DNA from: Sphingopyxis sp. MWB1
Lineage (GTDB): Bacteria > Pseudomonadota > Alphaproteobacteria > Sphingomonadales > Sphingomonadaceae
Assembly: GCF_000763945.1 (NCBI RefSeq)
Contig: NZ_JQFJ01000002.1
Span: 930,001-994,000 of the forward strand
Length of the DNA: 64,000 nt
Reading direction: 5' to 3'
A program made the position numbers and the translations under genes. How positions within the stretch are numbered: the stretch's first letter is position 1; every line of letters starts with the position of its first letter. Positions 39,941-49,727 of the stretch are shown here, in pieces. The notes beneath the pieces are model-generated. The model saw only the letters and a program-made list of their open reading frames with translations, did not search any database and had not been told where the DNA came from.

Positions 39941-40609
39941 TCAATCGGCGAGCGCGCGCATGGCGTCATTTTCGTGGACATGGACGCCCGGCGCGGTGCA
40001 GCGCGAAAGCGCGGCAATCGCGCGGGCCACCCGCTCGGCGGGGATCGAGCGATAACGGCGCAGCCTTCCGCGAAGCAGCGCATCCGTGAGCGGCGCGGCG
40101 TGCATCGCCAGCCCCTCCCCCCAACGGCGGGGACCGCCGCGCGCGCCGGTGAGAAGGCCGGGGCGCAATATATCGAGCCGGTCGAAACCGATGGCCCCCA
40201 GTGCCGCCTCCACCTCTCCCTTGGTTCGCAGGTAGAAGTTGCGGCTGCGCGCCGAAGCGCCGACCGAGCTGACGGCAATCATATGCCGCGCGCCCGCAGC
40301 ATAAGCGGCGCGGGCCGAGGCGAGCAGCAGGTCATGGTCGACCGCGCGAAACGCCGCGCGCGATCCGGCCTGGCGCAGCGTGGTCCCAAGGCAGGAGATC
40401 AGCGTGTCGGGCGCAAGTTCGGCGATGATGCGCGGCCAGTCGGCGGATGGAGCGACATGAGGGCGATCGGCCCCGCCCGGCCCCGCAAGCGGGCGGCGCG
40501 CGAGAATGTCCAAGGGACGATCCACCGCCGCAATCACCGCACGGCCCACCAGTCCGGTCGCCCCGATCAAAAGGATGGAGTGCGGCCTTGTGCCGCCGTC
40601 GTCCTGCAT
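39941..40609 (-). CDS. NAD(P)-binding Rossmann-fold (atypical SDR) protein
   Basis: A 222-residue protein with the nucleotide-binding motif ILLIGATGLVGRAVI near the N-terminus, SCLGTTLRQAGS in place of a catalytic segment, a mid-domain VSSVGASARSRNFYLRTKGEVEAAL (the YxxxK-like pair is YLRTK) and DILRPGLLTG typical of NmrA/YwnB-like short-chain reductases. Substrate is unknown. The Met at 40609 follows a purine-rich stretch; longer versions overlap dgt. It is downstream of dgt on the same strand. Confidence 0.83.
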   Translation of the reverse strand: MQDDGGTRPHSILLIGATGLVGRAVIAAVDRPLDILARRPLAGPGGADRPHVAPSADWPRIIAELAPDTLISCLGTTLRQAGSRAAFRAVDHDLLLASARAAYAAGARHMIAVSSVGASARSRNFYLRTKGEVEAALGAIGFDRLDILRPGLLTGARGGPRRWGEGLAMHAAPLTDALLRGRLRRYRSIPAERVARAIAALSRCTAPGVHVHENDAMRALAD

Positions 40610-40637
40610 TTCCCCCTCCCCCCGTTGGCGCCGCGGC

Positions 40638-41810
40638 TCAGGCGTGGCGGAGCGCTTCGGGCACCGCATCGCGGCCGAAAATATCGGCAAAACGGTCGAT
40701 GGCGAAACGGTCGGTCATGCCCGCGATATAATCGCCAATATGGCGCACCATCGCCTGCTCTCCCTCGGGAAGCCGCGCGCCCCAATCGGCGCCCATCAGT
40801 GCGGGGTCGCCGCGATAGGCGTCGAACAGCCGGGCAATCACCAGATTGGCTCCGTCCGCCGCCGCAAGCTGTGACGGGTGATGATAAAGATTGGCATACA
40901 TGAAGCGTTTAAGGTCGCGTTCCTTGCGCGCCAGCTCGGCAGAAAAACCGCCCAGCGTGCGCCCCGCCGCGCGCACCTCGGCGACGCTGGCGACGCCGGC
41001 ATCGGCGACATTGGCGCGGGTGGCGGCGATCACATCATTGACCATCACCCCAATCTGGTCGCGCACCAGTTCGCGCAGCAGACGGTCGCGCGGCGCGCCG
41101 GGGAAGCGGGCCTCCACCGCGCGATAATTATCAGCGACGAACGGCTGTTCCATCAACTGGTCGAGGCAGAGCAGCCCCGCGCGCAGCCCGTCGTCAATAT
41201 CATGATTGTCATAGGCGATATCGTCGGCGACGGCAGCCACCTGCGCCTCCAGGCTGGCGTGGCTCGCAAGGTCGAGCGGAAATTCGGTGTCAATATCGGC
41301 GAGCGCCCAGCCGGGATGGCGCACCGGGCCATTATGCTTGGCGAGCCCCTCCAGCGTTTCCCACGTCAGGTTGAGTCCATCGAACAGCGGATAAGGACAT
41401 TCGATCCGCGCGAGCGTCCGCAGCGTATGGCCATTATGGTCAAAGCCGCCATGCGCCTGCATCGCGGCTTTCAGTGCGGCCTCGCCTGCATGGCCAAAAG
41501 GGGGATGGCCAATGTCATGGGCGAGGCACAGCGCCTCGGTCAGATCCTCGTTCAGTCCCAGCGCGCGGGCAATGCCGCGCCCGATCTGCGCGACCTCGAT
41601 ACTGTGGGTCAGGCGGACGCGATAATGATCGCCGTCGGGGGCGACGAACACCTGTGTCTTGTGGCGCAGGCGGCGAAAGGAAATGGAATGGATGATCCGG
41701 TCACGGTCGCGCTGGAACACGTCGCGCGGGCCGCGCACAACCCGGCCCAACTCGCCATGAAGGCGCCCCCGGCTTTCCTCCGCTTGGCTGGCACAGGCGG
41801 CGATGCTCAC
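40638..41810 (-). CDS. dgt: Deoxyguanosinetriphosphate triphosphohydrolase-like protein
   Basis: A 390-residue HD-domain enzyme that cleaves dNTPs to deoxynucleosides and triphosphate. The HD metal site is visible as HSIEVAQIGR (first His), AHDIGHPPFGHAGE (His-Asp) and the later Asp in VADDIAYDNHDIDDG. The N-terminal FQRDRDRIIHSISFRRLRHKTQVF is the classic dGTPase substrate-binding segment. Its start overlaps the SPOR-protein stop (ATGA), tying it to the cell-division genes upstream. Confidence 0.94.
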   Translation of the reverse strand: MSIAACASQAEESRGRLHGELGRVVRGPRDVFQRDRDRIIHSISFRRLRHKTQVFVAPDGDHYRVRLTHSIEVAQIGRGIARALGLNEDLTEALCLAHDIGHPPFGHAGEAALKAAMQAHGGFDHNGHTLRTLARIECPYPLFDGLNLTWETLEGLAKHNGPVRHPGWALADIDTEFPLDLASHASLEAQVAAVADDIAYDNHDIDDGLRAGLLCLDQLMEQPFVADNYRAVEARFPGAPRDRLLRELVRDQIGVMVNDVIAATRANVADAGVASVAEVRAAGRTLGGFSAELARKERDLKRFMYANLYHHPSQLAAADGANLVIARLFDAYRGDPALMGADWGARLPEGEQAMVRHIGDYIAGMTDRFAIDRFADIFGRDAVPEALRHA

Positions 41811-43813
41811 TTGATCGGCTCGACCACTTCGCCCGCGTCACTGTTGAACAGGAACCCGTCGCCTTCGGCCTTTTTATAATCGTCGAGCCAATCCTGCGCG
41901 CTCTTGCGATCCTTGAACGGACCGACGAGCAGGCGGCGGGTGCGTCCCCATTCGGCGGTCGCGCCCGAATGACCCTTGAACAGCGCCGCATTGCGCTTGG
42001 CAAAGCGATTATAGTCAAAGGCGAGCGCCTTTAAATTGGCGCCGGTCGCGATCTGCACCCATTGGCGCGCGGGATGATCCTTCTTGCGCTCGGCCTCGGC
42101 CTTTTCCTTTGCTTCGGCTTCGGCCTTGGCGCGCGCCTCGGCTTCGGCCTTTGCCTTGGCGGCGGCGGCCTCTTTTTCACGGCGCGCAGCCTCGGCCGCT
42201 TCGGCGCGGCGCTTTTCGGCCTGCAGCCGCGCGAGCACATCGGCGCTCAGCGCCTCTTCGGGCCGCTGCATCTCCTCCGGCGGAATTTCGATCGAGCCGA
42301 TGATGTCGCCCAGCGATGCCAAGGGCGCGAGCGGCGCGGCGGCATTGGGCGCAGCCGGATTCGCAGGCATTGCCGCGCTGGTCGCCGTCTCGCCCGATGA
42401 TGGCGGCGCTTCGCCGATGCTGCGAATCGAAAAGCCGGGGCCAACCGGGTCCGATGGCGTCGCGGGTGCGGGCGTAACGGGGGTCGGCGAAACCGGAGTG
42501 GGCGTTGTAATCGCCCCGGCCGGTGGCAGCGCTGCGGGTGTCGCCCTCGGTTCGGCTGCGGGCGCCGACGGCGCGGCGGGCGTTGGCGACATGCTTTGCG
42601 GTGCGGCGGCGGGCGCGGATGGCGCGCTCGGTGCCGGGCTCGGAATGACGGGCTGCTCCGGGGTTTGAACCGGCGCTTGCGCGGGAGCTTGGGCCATCGG
42701 CTGCGGGACCGGCGCGGGCGCGGGCTGCGCTTGCACCGGTGGCGGCACGGCGGGGCGCGTGGCCGGCTGGAGGGCTGGCTGCAAAGCGGGAAGCGGAGCG
42801 GATGTTTGCGGCGGCGTCGGAGTGGCCGACCGGGCGGATGTCGATCCACCAGCCCGTGTGGACGGCGGCGTCGGCGTCGCTGCCGCCACGCGGCGCGTGC
42901 TTTCAGCGGAGCGGCGCGATTTGCGGTCGCGGCTGCGCTCTGCGGCCTTGTCCGTTCCGCTTGTCGCCGCCGCCATTTGCACCGGCGCGCGTTTTGGTCC
43001 CAGCGGCCCGCTGGGGAAGCGCCCGAAATGTGCTGCTGCCGCCATCTGCACCGGGGTCAGCCGGTCCATCTGCATCAAAAAGGGCAGGATACTCTGCGCC
43101 AGGTTCGCGGGCATTGTCCGCTCGACAATCTCCCGCGCTTCCTTGTCGTAGCCATTCATCGCAAGCACCATCGCGCGGGTGCGCCAGGCGCCGCGATCCT
43201 GACGCCGCAATTGCGGTGTCAGCAATTCGACCGCGCGGGTCGGGTCGCCGCTGATCCCCAGCGACAGCGCATAGCGGCGCGCCAGATCGTCACTCGGCGC
43301 CAGCGTCATCGCAAGCTGATAATCGCGTTGCGCCGCCTGCTGCTGGCCCAGAAGATCATGCGCCAGGCCGCGATCGGCCAGAAAGCTGCGTTCGGGCGCG
43401 CCCAGAAGCTGTGCTTCGCCGAAATAGTCGAGCGCGCGCGTCGGGTTCTCAAGATGCACCATCACGCTGCCCAGCGCGGCCTTGACCCGGCTGTCGCGCG
43501 GCGCAAGCTGTTCGGCGCGCAGCAGAAAGGCGAGCGCGGCGCGATGATCCTCCAGATCCATCGAGGCGCGCCCGGCGTCGAACTGCGCCAGCGGGTCATT
43601 GGCATTGGCAGCGATGCGCGCGAGCGCCGAGGACAGAAGCGTCCGCGCCGCCGCGCGCTTGTCCATCGCCGCCTGGGTGGCGGCATCGGGACCATCCGGC
43701 TGCATCGCCGCCGCGGGCGCGCCCAGTCCGGCCGAGGCAAGGCTGGCCGCGCCGACAAACGCCAACAGCCGCCCGCGTCCGGCCCGGTTCACCCTCTGCC
43801 GATCATGTCGCAT
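41807..43813 (-). CDS. Signal-peptide TPR/SPOR-domain protein
   Basis: A 668-residue exported protein. Order of features: basic N-terminus with a Sec signal (RLLAFVGAASLASAGLGAPAAA), TPR-like helices (about 50-225; AQFDAGRASMDLEDHRAALAFLL, ALDYFGEAQLLG), a long Pro/Ala/Thr-rich linker (about 270-500), a Lys/Glu/Ala helix (about 540-590) and a C-terminal SPOR domain (WVQIATGANLKALAFDYNRFAKRN... to RRLLVGPFKDRKSAQDWL). SPOR domains bind denuded septal glycan, so a septal role is likely, and the gene lies directly after ftsZ. The start may instead be GTG 43825. Confidence 0.87.
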   Translation of the reverse strand: MRHDRQRVNRAGRGRLLAFVGAASLASAGLGAPAAAMQPDGPDAATQAAMDKRAAARTLLSSALARIAANANDPLAQFDAGRASMDLEDHRAALAFLLRAEQLAPRDSRVKAALGSVMVHLENPTRALDYFGEAQLLGAPERSFLADRGLAHDLLGQQQAAQRDYQLAMTLAPSDDLARRYALSLGISGDPTRAVELLTPQLRRQDRGAWRTRAMVLAMNGYDKEAREIVERTMPANLAQSILPFLMQMDRLTPVQMAAAAHFGRFPSGPLGPKRAPVQMAAATSGTDKAAERSRDRKSRRSAESTRRVAAATPTPPSTRAGGSTSARSATPTPPQTSAPLPALQPALQPATRPAVPPPVQAQPAPAPVPQPMAQAPAQAPVQTPEQPVIPSPAPSAPSAPAAAPQSMSPTPAAPSAPAAEPRATPAALPPAGAITTPTPVSPTPVTPAPATPSDPVGPGFSIRSIGEAPPSSGETATSAAMPANPAAPNAAAPLAPLASLGDIIGSIEIPPEEMQRPEEALSADVLARLQAEKRRAEAAEAARREKEAAAAKAKAEAEARAKAEAEAKEKAEAERKKDHPARQWVQIATGANLKALAFDYNRFAKRNAALFKGHSGATAEWGRTRRLLVGPFKDRKSAQDWLDDYKKAEGDGFLFNSDAGEVVEPIK

Positions 43814-43872
43814 GGAATCTCTCACCCGATTCCGGACCGCGCCGCCCCGAAGCGCGGTCGTCCATGCCCTGC

Positions 43873-45414
43873 TTACTGGTTATTCTGCTTGTTCAAAAAG
43901 CGCGGAATATCCACGCTGTCCGACTTGGCAGGCGCTTCGGCCTCGCTCGGCGCCCCACCGCGCGAAAGGCGCGACATGCGCTCGAACAAGGTGCCGCCGC
44001 CGCCCGCCGCGCGCGAGGGCGCTGCGCCAGACGGTGCAGGCGCTGCGCCGGGCGCCCCGCCGGGTGCGGGCGCGGGACGATAATCGCCGGGCGCGGACTT
44101 GGCGGGATCGCCCAGGACCAGTTCGTCGGCGGTATCGTCATAAGTGGCTGCGACCTGCGACAATTCCATCGGCTCTTCCGATGCGGCCGGAGCCGGGGTC
44201 GGCGCCGGTGCGGGCGCGGGAGTAGCCGCATCCTTCGCGCCGCCACCAAGCGAAAAGCCGGGTGCGGGATCGGCGGCGGGCGCCTCTTCCTTGACCGGAA
44301 CGTCCTCGACGCCCGGATCGACCAGATCCTCGACCACCGGAGCGGGAGCGGCGGGCGCGATGGGCGCCGCCGTCCGCTTGGGCTGGAAGGCAAAGCTGCG
44401 TCCGGTCGGCGCCGGAGCGGCAGCCGCCCCGGCGGCATCGGCTTCGGCACCGCCCTCAATCCCCGTCGCGACGACCGAGACGCGGATCTTGCCTTCGAGC
44501 GATTCGTTAAAGGCGCTGCCCCAGATGATGTTCGCATCGGGATCGACCAGCTCGCGAATATGGTTCGCGGCCTCGTCCACTTCCATCAGGCGCATGTCTT
44601 CGCCGCCGACGATCGAGACGATCACGCCCTTGGCGCCCGCCATCGACACGCCGTCGAGCAGCGGATTGGCGATGGCCTTTTGCGCCGCTTCCAGCGCGCG
44701 GCCGTCGCCTTCGGCCTCGCCGGTGCCCATCATCGCCTTGCCCATTTCGCGCATCACGCTGCGGACGTCGGCAAAGTCGAGGTTGATGAGGCCGGGCATG
44801 ACCATCAGGTCGGTGATACCGCGCACACCCTGTTGCAGCACTTCATCCGCCATGGTGAAGGCTTCTTTGAAGGTCGTGTTCGGATTGGCGACCAGAAACA
44901 GATTCTGGTTGGGAATGACGATCAGCGTATCGACATGATCCTGCAGTTCCGAAATGCCCGATTCCGCCGAACGCATCCGCCGCGCGCCTTCGAAAGTGAA
45001 GGGCTTGGTGACGACGCCGACGGTCAGGATACCGCGGTCGCGTGCCGCCTTGGCGATGACGGGGGCCGCGCCGGTGCCGGTGCCGCCGCCCATGCCGGCC
45101 GCGACGAAGCACATATGCGCGCCTTCCAGCGCTTCTTCGACCTGCGCGATGCTTTCCTCTGCCGCCGCGCGCCCGACTTCGGGCCGCGAGCCTGCGCCCA
45201 GCCCCTGGGTGATCTGCGTCCCAAGCTGGATGCGCCGTTCGGCGGGCGAGGCGTTCAGCGCCTGCGCGTCGGTATTGGCGACGATGAAATCGACGCCCTC
45301 GACCTTGGCGCTGATCATATTGGCGATGGCATTGCCCCCGGCGCCACCGACGCCGATCACCGCGATGCGCGGCTTCAGTTCGTCGACCTGCGGCGGGCCA
45401 ATATTGATGCTCAT
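43873..45414 (-). CDS. ftsZ: Cell division protein FtsZ
   Basis: A 513-residue tubulin-like GTPase that forms the Z-ring. [13 protein letters not shown] and the tubulin signature [13 protein letters not shown] bind GTP; the T7 loop is NLDFADV. After residue about 320 a long Ala/Pro-rich linker leads to the conserved C-terminal peptide DIPRFLNKQ that contacts FtsA and other partners. It is the last gene of the dcw series, 153 bp after ftsA; that gap holds no gene and could carry an extra promoter. Confidence 0.99.
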   Translation of the reverse strand: MSINIGPPQVDELKPRIAVIGVGGAGGNAIANMISAKVEGVDFIVANTDAQALNASPAERRIQLGTQITQGLGAGSRPEVGRAAAEESIAQVEEALEGAHMCFVAAGMGGGTGTGAAPVIAKAARDRGILTVGVVTKPFTFEGARRMRSAESGISELQDHVDTLIVIPNQNLFLVANPNTTFKEAFTMADEVLQQGVRGITDLMVMPGLINLDFADVRSVMREMGKAMMGTGEAEGDGRALEAAQKAIANPLLDGVSMAGAKGVIVSIVGGEDMRLMEVDEAANHIRELVDPDANIIWGSAFNESLEGKIRVSVVATGIEGGAEADAAGAAAAPAPTGRSFAFQPKRTAAPIAPAAPAPVVEDLVDPGVEDVPVKEEAPAADPAPGFSLGGGAKDAATPAPAPAPTPAPAASEEPMELSQVAATYDDTADELVLGDPAKSAPGDYRPAPAPGGAPGAAPAPSGAAPSRAAGGGGTLFERMSRLSRGGAPSEAEAPAKSDSVDIPRFLNKQNNQ

Positions 45415-45567
45415 CTAACAATCTCCCTGCGGCGGCCAACTCTTGCCGCGTAGCTGTCCATTCGATCCGGACGGGCAGCGGTTCGCCGCCCCGGACTCCC
45501 GTTACCGCATTGCACTATTGTGACCGCGGAATCACCCAAAAAATTAACCTTTTCGCCGCCCATCGGA

Positions 45568-46824
45568 CTAGAAACTGCTTTTTAACGCCATCATCAGCCG
45601 GTGGATGATCCCCCCCTCCCTGGGCCGGTAGACATCCTGCGACATGACCGACAGGTCGCGCAGGTCCACCGGGTCGGAGGCAGCATAGAGAACCAGACCC
45701 GCCAATGTTGCGAAAGCGGGGCCACTATGCGCGTCGGGCAGGCCGTGCAAGCCCCGCGGTCGCCCGATGCGCGCGGCGCGGCCCAGTGCGCTTTGCGTAT
45801 AATCGGCAATGCCCTTCAAATCGGCGCCGCCGCCGACCAGCACCACCTGCCGCCCGATCGGGCCGACAAAGTGCAAATCCTTCAAAGTGCGGCCAATTTC
45901 CCCCATCATCGCGTCAAGCCGCTGGCGGATCACCGACACAAGCTGCGCGCGGGTGATGCGCGGCGAGTCGCTGCCCGGCGGGGCGTTGGGGTCGAGTTCG
46001 ATGATATCGCTATTGTCGCGCGGGCTGGCCGAGGCCGACCCGTAAAAGCTTTGCAGGCGCTGCGCCTGGCTGCGGCGAATGCCAAAGGCCGAAGCGATAT
46101 CGTCGGTAATGTCGCTGGCGCCAAAGGGCAGCGAGGCCATTTCAACGAGCATCCCCCCGGCATAGAGCGACACGGTGGTCACCGCCGCGCCCATTTCGAC
46201 GAGCGCGACGCCGAGATCGCGTTCCTCGTCGGACAAACAGGCCAGCCCAGCCGCAATCGGCGCGGCGACGACAGCGTTAACGTCCAGATGCGCCTGCCGC
46301 ACCGCGGCCTCCAGATTGCGCACCGGCGCGCCGTCGGCCATGATGATGTGGATATCGACCCCCAGCCGATCGGCATGGAGGCCGATGGGGTTCTTCACCC
46401 CGGTCAGCCCGTCGAGCGTATAGAGCGCGGGCTGGGCATGGAGGATCATCCGTCCTTCGGGATCAATCCCCGCGCGTCCGGCGGCGAGCAGGTCATCGAC
46501 ATCCTCCTGCTCGATGCGGTGGCCGCCCAGCTCGCTTTCGATGGGTGCGACATCGCTCAGCAGGCAGCCTGCCGAAAAGCTGACCCACACATCGTCGATA
46601 TTCAGCCCGGCGATGCGTTCGGCCTGCTCAATCGCCTCGCGCACCACATGTTCGGTCTGCTCCATATCGGCGACATAGCCGCGCTGGACGCCGCGGCTTT
46701 CGCGCTGCCCGGTGCCGAGCACATGCAGCGCGCCATCGGCGGTCTGCCCCGCGATCAGCGCGCAGACCTTCCACGACCCGACATCGAGCGCGGTGATGAT
46801 CTTTTCAATGCGCGGCGGGGCCAT
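45568..46824 (-). CDS. ftsA: Cell division protein FtsA
   Basis: A 418-residue actin-like ATPase that anchors FtsZ to the membrane. The phosphate-1 motif ITALDVGSWKVCALIA, GAAVTTVSLYAGG, LVGGGADLKGI, and a C-terminal amphipathic helix (GGIIHRLMMALKSSF) are visible. ftsQ ends 3 nt before it begins. Confidence 0.97.
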   Translation of the reverse strand: MAPPRIEKIITALDVGSWKVCALIAGQTADGALHVLGTGQRESRGVQRGYVADMEQTEHVVREAIEQAERIAGLNIDDVWVSFSAGCLLSDVAPIESELGGHRIEQEDVDDLLAAGRAGIDPEGRMILHAQPALYTLDGLTGVKNPIGLHADRLGVDIHIIMADGAPVRNLEAAVRQAHLDVNAVVAAPIAAGLACLSDEERDLGVALVEMGAAVTTVSLYAGGMLVEMASLPFGASDITDDIASAFGIRRSQAQRLQSFYGSASASPRDNSDIIELDPNAPPGSDSPRITRAQLVSVIRQRLDAMMGEIGRTLKDLHFVGPIGRQVVLVGGGADLKGIADYTQSALGRAARIGRPRGLHGLPDAHSGPAFATLAGLVLYAASDPVDLRDLSVMSQDVYRPREGGIIHRLMMALKSSF

Positions 46825-46827
46825 GGC

Positions 46828-47766
46828 CTATCCCTTTTCCACGGCGATGCTGCTGACCGCATCAACGGCGGCGCGCGCATCCTCCAGCTTGGCGGGCGCG
46901 ACCTGCCCCTCATGCGGCAGGCGCAGGACAAAGCGCGCGGGGTCGCGCATGTCGAAACGCAAAATGCCGCGTCCGAGCAGACGGTTCGCCCCATCGAGAT
47001 GCGCGAATTTGGCGAGCGCCGCCTTCGCCTCTGCATCGCCTTCGGGAAGCGAGAGGGTTTCGCCGCTGCGAAAGCGCAGGTCCCAGCGGCGATTGCCGAC
47101 CCAAGTCGCACCCGCGAGCAATTCCTTGAGCGAGCTGGCTTCCGCCATCAGCGCTTCCAGATCCTGTGCGCGCCGATTGGCGCGCGGACCGATCACCAGC
47201 GGCAGGTCGGGCATGGTGGCAATGGTGACGGGTTCCAGCACCACGCCTTCGGCATCGATCAGCGACAGGCGCCCCGCATGTTGCCAGATGGCAGCGGGCT
47301 TGCGCTCGACAATATCGACGACCAGCGTGTCGGGCAGGCGCCGCGACACGCGCGCATCCTTGATCCAGCCATATTGCATCAGATCGGCGCGCAGATCGTC
47401 GAGGTCGACCGCCGCCATCGAGCGTTCCTTCTGCGCGAGCGCAATATCATAGACTTTCAGCCGGTCGATCCGGTCGGCGCCGACCACTTCGACCTTTTCG
47501 ACCTGAAAGCCCGCGCGCGCGACCGTTTGCGCCCATTCCTCATGCACCTTGGCCGTCACGCCCGTGGCGTGCGCGACCAGGCCCACGGCGGCGAACAGGC
47601 CGATACCGATGGTCCAGTTCGCAAGCTTTTGCAGCCGCTGGTGGCTGATCGGGAGCGCGTTCAGGATCGCATTGACGCGCGAGGTTTTCACCTTTTTGCG
47701 ACGACGCGGCGCACGCGCCGGGCGGCGCGGCGGCGCCTTCGCGCGCTTGATGCGCGTGCGGCTCAT
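46828..47766 (-). CDS. ftsQ: Cell division protein FtsQ
   Basis: A 312-residue bitopic divisome protein. A strongly basic cytoplasmic tail (KRAKAPPRRPARAPRRRKK) precedes one transmembrane helix (about 45-70, IGIGLFAAVGLVAHATGV) and a POTRA domain (VEKVEVVGADRIDRLKVYDI), then the beta domain. The ATG overlaps the ddl stop. It links FtsB/L to FtsA and the Z-ring. Confidence 0.95.
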   Translation of the reverse strand: MSRTRIKRAKAPPRRPARAPRRRKKVKTSRVNAILNALPISHQRLQKLANWTIGIGLFAAVGLVAHATGVTAKVHEEWAQTVARAGFQVEKVEVVGADRIDRLKVYDIALAQKERSMAAVDLDDLRADLMQYGWIKDARVSRRLPDTLVVDIVERKPAAIWQHAGRLSLIDAEGVVLEPVTIATMPDLPLVIGPRANRRAQDLEALMAEASSLKELLAGATWVGNRRWDLRFRSGETLSLPEGDAEAKAALAKFAHLDGANRLLGRGILRFDMRDPARFVLRLPHEGQVAPAKLEDARAAVDAVSSIAVEKG

Positions 47767-48686
47767 AATGCGGCCTCCACGATGCGCTCGACCAGTTCGG
47801 CATAGTCGATGCCGACCGCGCGCGCCTGTTCGGGTACCAGGCTGAGCGGGGTCATGCCGGGCTGGGTGTTGACCTCCAGCAAGAAGAGGCCGTCCATCCC
47901 CAGCTCCTCATCCCACCGGAAATCGGAACGCGAGGCGCCCTTGCACCCCAGAATCCGGTGCGATTGCAGCGCCAGGTCCATCATTCGCTGCGCCACATCG
48001 GCGGGGACGTCGGCGGGACAGACATGTTCGGTCAGCCCGTCGGTATATTTGGCATCATAATCGTAAAAGCCCGATTTGACGCGCAGCTCCGTCACGGCCA
48101 GCGGCGTGTCGCCCAGCACGGCAACGGTCAGCTCGCGTCCCTTGATAAAGGGTTCGGCGAGAAGCTGGTCAAATTCCTGCCACGGCCCCACGGCATCGCG
48201 CGAAATGGGCTGGCCGTAATTGCTGTCCTCGCGGACGATGGCGACGCCGACCGACGATCCTTCGTTGACGGGTTTCAGCACATAGGGGCGCGGCAGCGGA
48301 TCGCGTGAATAAAGGCTTTCGCAATCGACCATCACCCCCGTCGGCATGGGGATATCATGCGGCACCAGCGCCTGTTTCGTCAATTGCTTGTCGATGGCGA
48401 TGACCGAAGTGACAAGGCCGCTGTGCGTATATTTCAGGCCCATCAGGTCGAGCATCCCCTGCACCGTCCCATCCTCGCCCGGAACGCCGTGCAGCGCGTT
48501 GAAAACGACATCGGGCTTTGCCTCGGCAAGCCGCAGCGCGACGTCGCGGTCCATGTCGATCCGCGTCACCTTGTGCCCGCGCTCCTCCAGCGCATCCGCG
48601 ATACCCGTGCCGCTCGACAGCGACACCTCGCGTTCGGCCGACCAGCCGCCCATCAGGACGGCGACATGCCATGGACCCCGGCTCAT
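47763..48686 (-). CDS. ddl: D-alanine-D-alanine ligase
   Basis: A 307-residue ATP-grasp enzyme that makes the D-Ala-D-Ala dipeptide for MurF. VLMGGWSAEREVSLSSG opens the protein, HGVPGEDGTVQGMLD, VLKPVNEGSSVGV and LLEVNTQPGMTPLSL mark substrate, ATP and metal sites. ATG 48686 overlaps the murB stop; the upstream in-frame extension is murB antisense-free noise. This is the housekeeping Ddl, distinct from the ATP-grasp protein at 16630. Confidence 0.97.
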   Translation of the reverse strand: MSRGPWHVAVLMGGWSAEREVSLSSGTGIADALEERGHKVTRIDMDRDVALRLAEAKPDVVFNALHGVPGEDGTVQGMLDLMGLKYTHSGLVTSVIAIDKQLTKQALVPHDIPMPTGVMVDCESLYSRDPLPRPYVLKPVNEGSSVGVAIVREDSNYGQPISRDAVGPWQEFDQLLAEPFIKGRELTVAVLGDTPLAVTELRVKSGFYDYDAKYTDGLTEHVCPADVPADVAQRMMDLALQSHRILGCKGASRSDFRWDEELGMDGLFLLEVNTQPGMTPLSLVPEQARAVGIDYAELVERIVEAAL

Positions 48687-49603
48687 TGGCTTTCCTCCCC
48701 TCGCGCGCCCGGGGCCTGCCCCACGCGCTGAATTTCCCATTGCAGTTCGACCCCGCATTTTTCGCGAACGCGGCGCCGCACTTCCTCGCCCAGCGCTTCG
48801 ATATCGGCGCTGGTGGCATTGCCCATATTGATCAGGAAGTTGGTGTGCTTTTCGCTGACCTGCGCCCCGCCGATCACCAGACCCCGGCAGCCGGCCTGAT
48901 CGACCAATTGCCATGCCTTGTGCCCGTCGGGATTTTTGAAGGTCGATCCGCCGGTCTTGGAGCGTAACGGCTGCGAGGCTTCGCGGCTGGCGGCGATGCG
49001 GTCCATTTCGGCCTGGATCGCCTGCGGCTCGCCCGGACGCCCGCGGAACAGCGCCGACACCACCACCGCCCCTTCGGGCAATTCACTGTGGCGATAGCTG
49101 TAAGCAAGGTCGGTCAGCGTCAGCGTGCGCCGCTCGCCGAAGCGCAAAATCACATCGGCTTCGACCAATACATCCTTGACTTCGCTGCCATAAGCGCCGC
49201 CATTCATCCGGACAAAACCGCCAACGGTGCCGGGGATCGAGCGCAGAAATTCCAGCCCCGCTATACCCGCATCGCGCGCGGTCGAGGAAACGAGAATCCC
49301 CGACGCGCCGCCGCCGCAGCGCAGGCTGGTCGCATCGACCGCCTCCACCTTGGCAAAAGCTTTGCCGAGCCGGATCACCACGCCCGGAAAGCCGCCGTCA
49401 CGCACGATCATGTTGGAACCAAGCCCCAGCGCCATCACCGGAATCGCGGGGTCAAGCGCGCGCAGAAAATCGGCCAGATCATCGGCGTCCTGCGGTGCGA
49501 ACAGCCAGTCGGCGGCGCCCCCCGACTTGAACCAGACCAGCGGCGCGAGCGGGGCATCGGGAGTGAGCTTTCCGCGAACGGCGGGAAGGGTGTGGGTGGT
49601 CAA
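48683..49603 (-). CDS. murB: UDP-N-acetylenolpyruvoylglucosamine reductase
   Basis: A 306-residue FAD enzyme of UDP-MurNAc synthesis. The FAD-binding WFKSGGAADWL, LGLGSNMIVRDGGFPGVVI and the catalytic-Ser segment KTGGSTFKNPDGHKAW are present. NLLINMGNAT-like FLINMGNATSADI near the C-terminus is conserved. A 124-bp gap with an inverted REP pair separates it from murC, the largest break within the dcw run apart from ftsA-ftsZ. Confidence 0.97.
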   Translation of the reverse strand: MTTHTLPAVRGKLTPDAPLAPLVWFKSGGAADWLFAPQDADDLADFLRALDPAIPVMALGLGSNMIVRDGGFPGVVIRLGKAFAKVEAVDATSLRCGGGASGILVSSTARDAGIAGLEFLRSIPGTVGGFVRMNGGAYGSEVKDVLVEADVILRFGERRTLTLTDLAYSYRHSELPEGAVVVSALFRGRPGEPQAIQAEMDRIAASREASQPLRSKTGGSTFKNPDGHKAWQLVDQAGCRGLVIGGAQVSEKHTNFLINMGNATSADIEALGEEVRRRVREKCGVELQWEIQRVGQAPGARGEESQ

Positions 49604-49618
49604 ACCGCCCTCCCCTCA

Positions 49619-49701
49619 CCGTTCGCATCGAGCGAAGTCGAGATGCCCATCAGGCAAGGCGCGCAGTCGAGCCGTGTCTCGACTTCGCTCGACACGAACG
49701 G
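49619..49701. repeat. Inverted pair of TCGACTTCGCTCGA repeats in the murC-murB gap
   Basis: Arms 49619-49645 and 49675-49701 are inverted relative to each other with 23 of 27 positions complementary. The right arm is identical to 24755-24781. A transcript could form a long hairpin inside the dcw mRNA; no U-run follows. Confidence 0.8.
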
Positions 49702-49727
49702 AGTAAAAAGCAGGTGAAACAAGCCGC

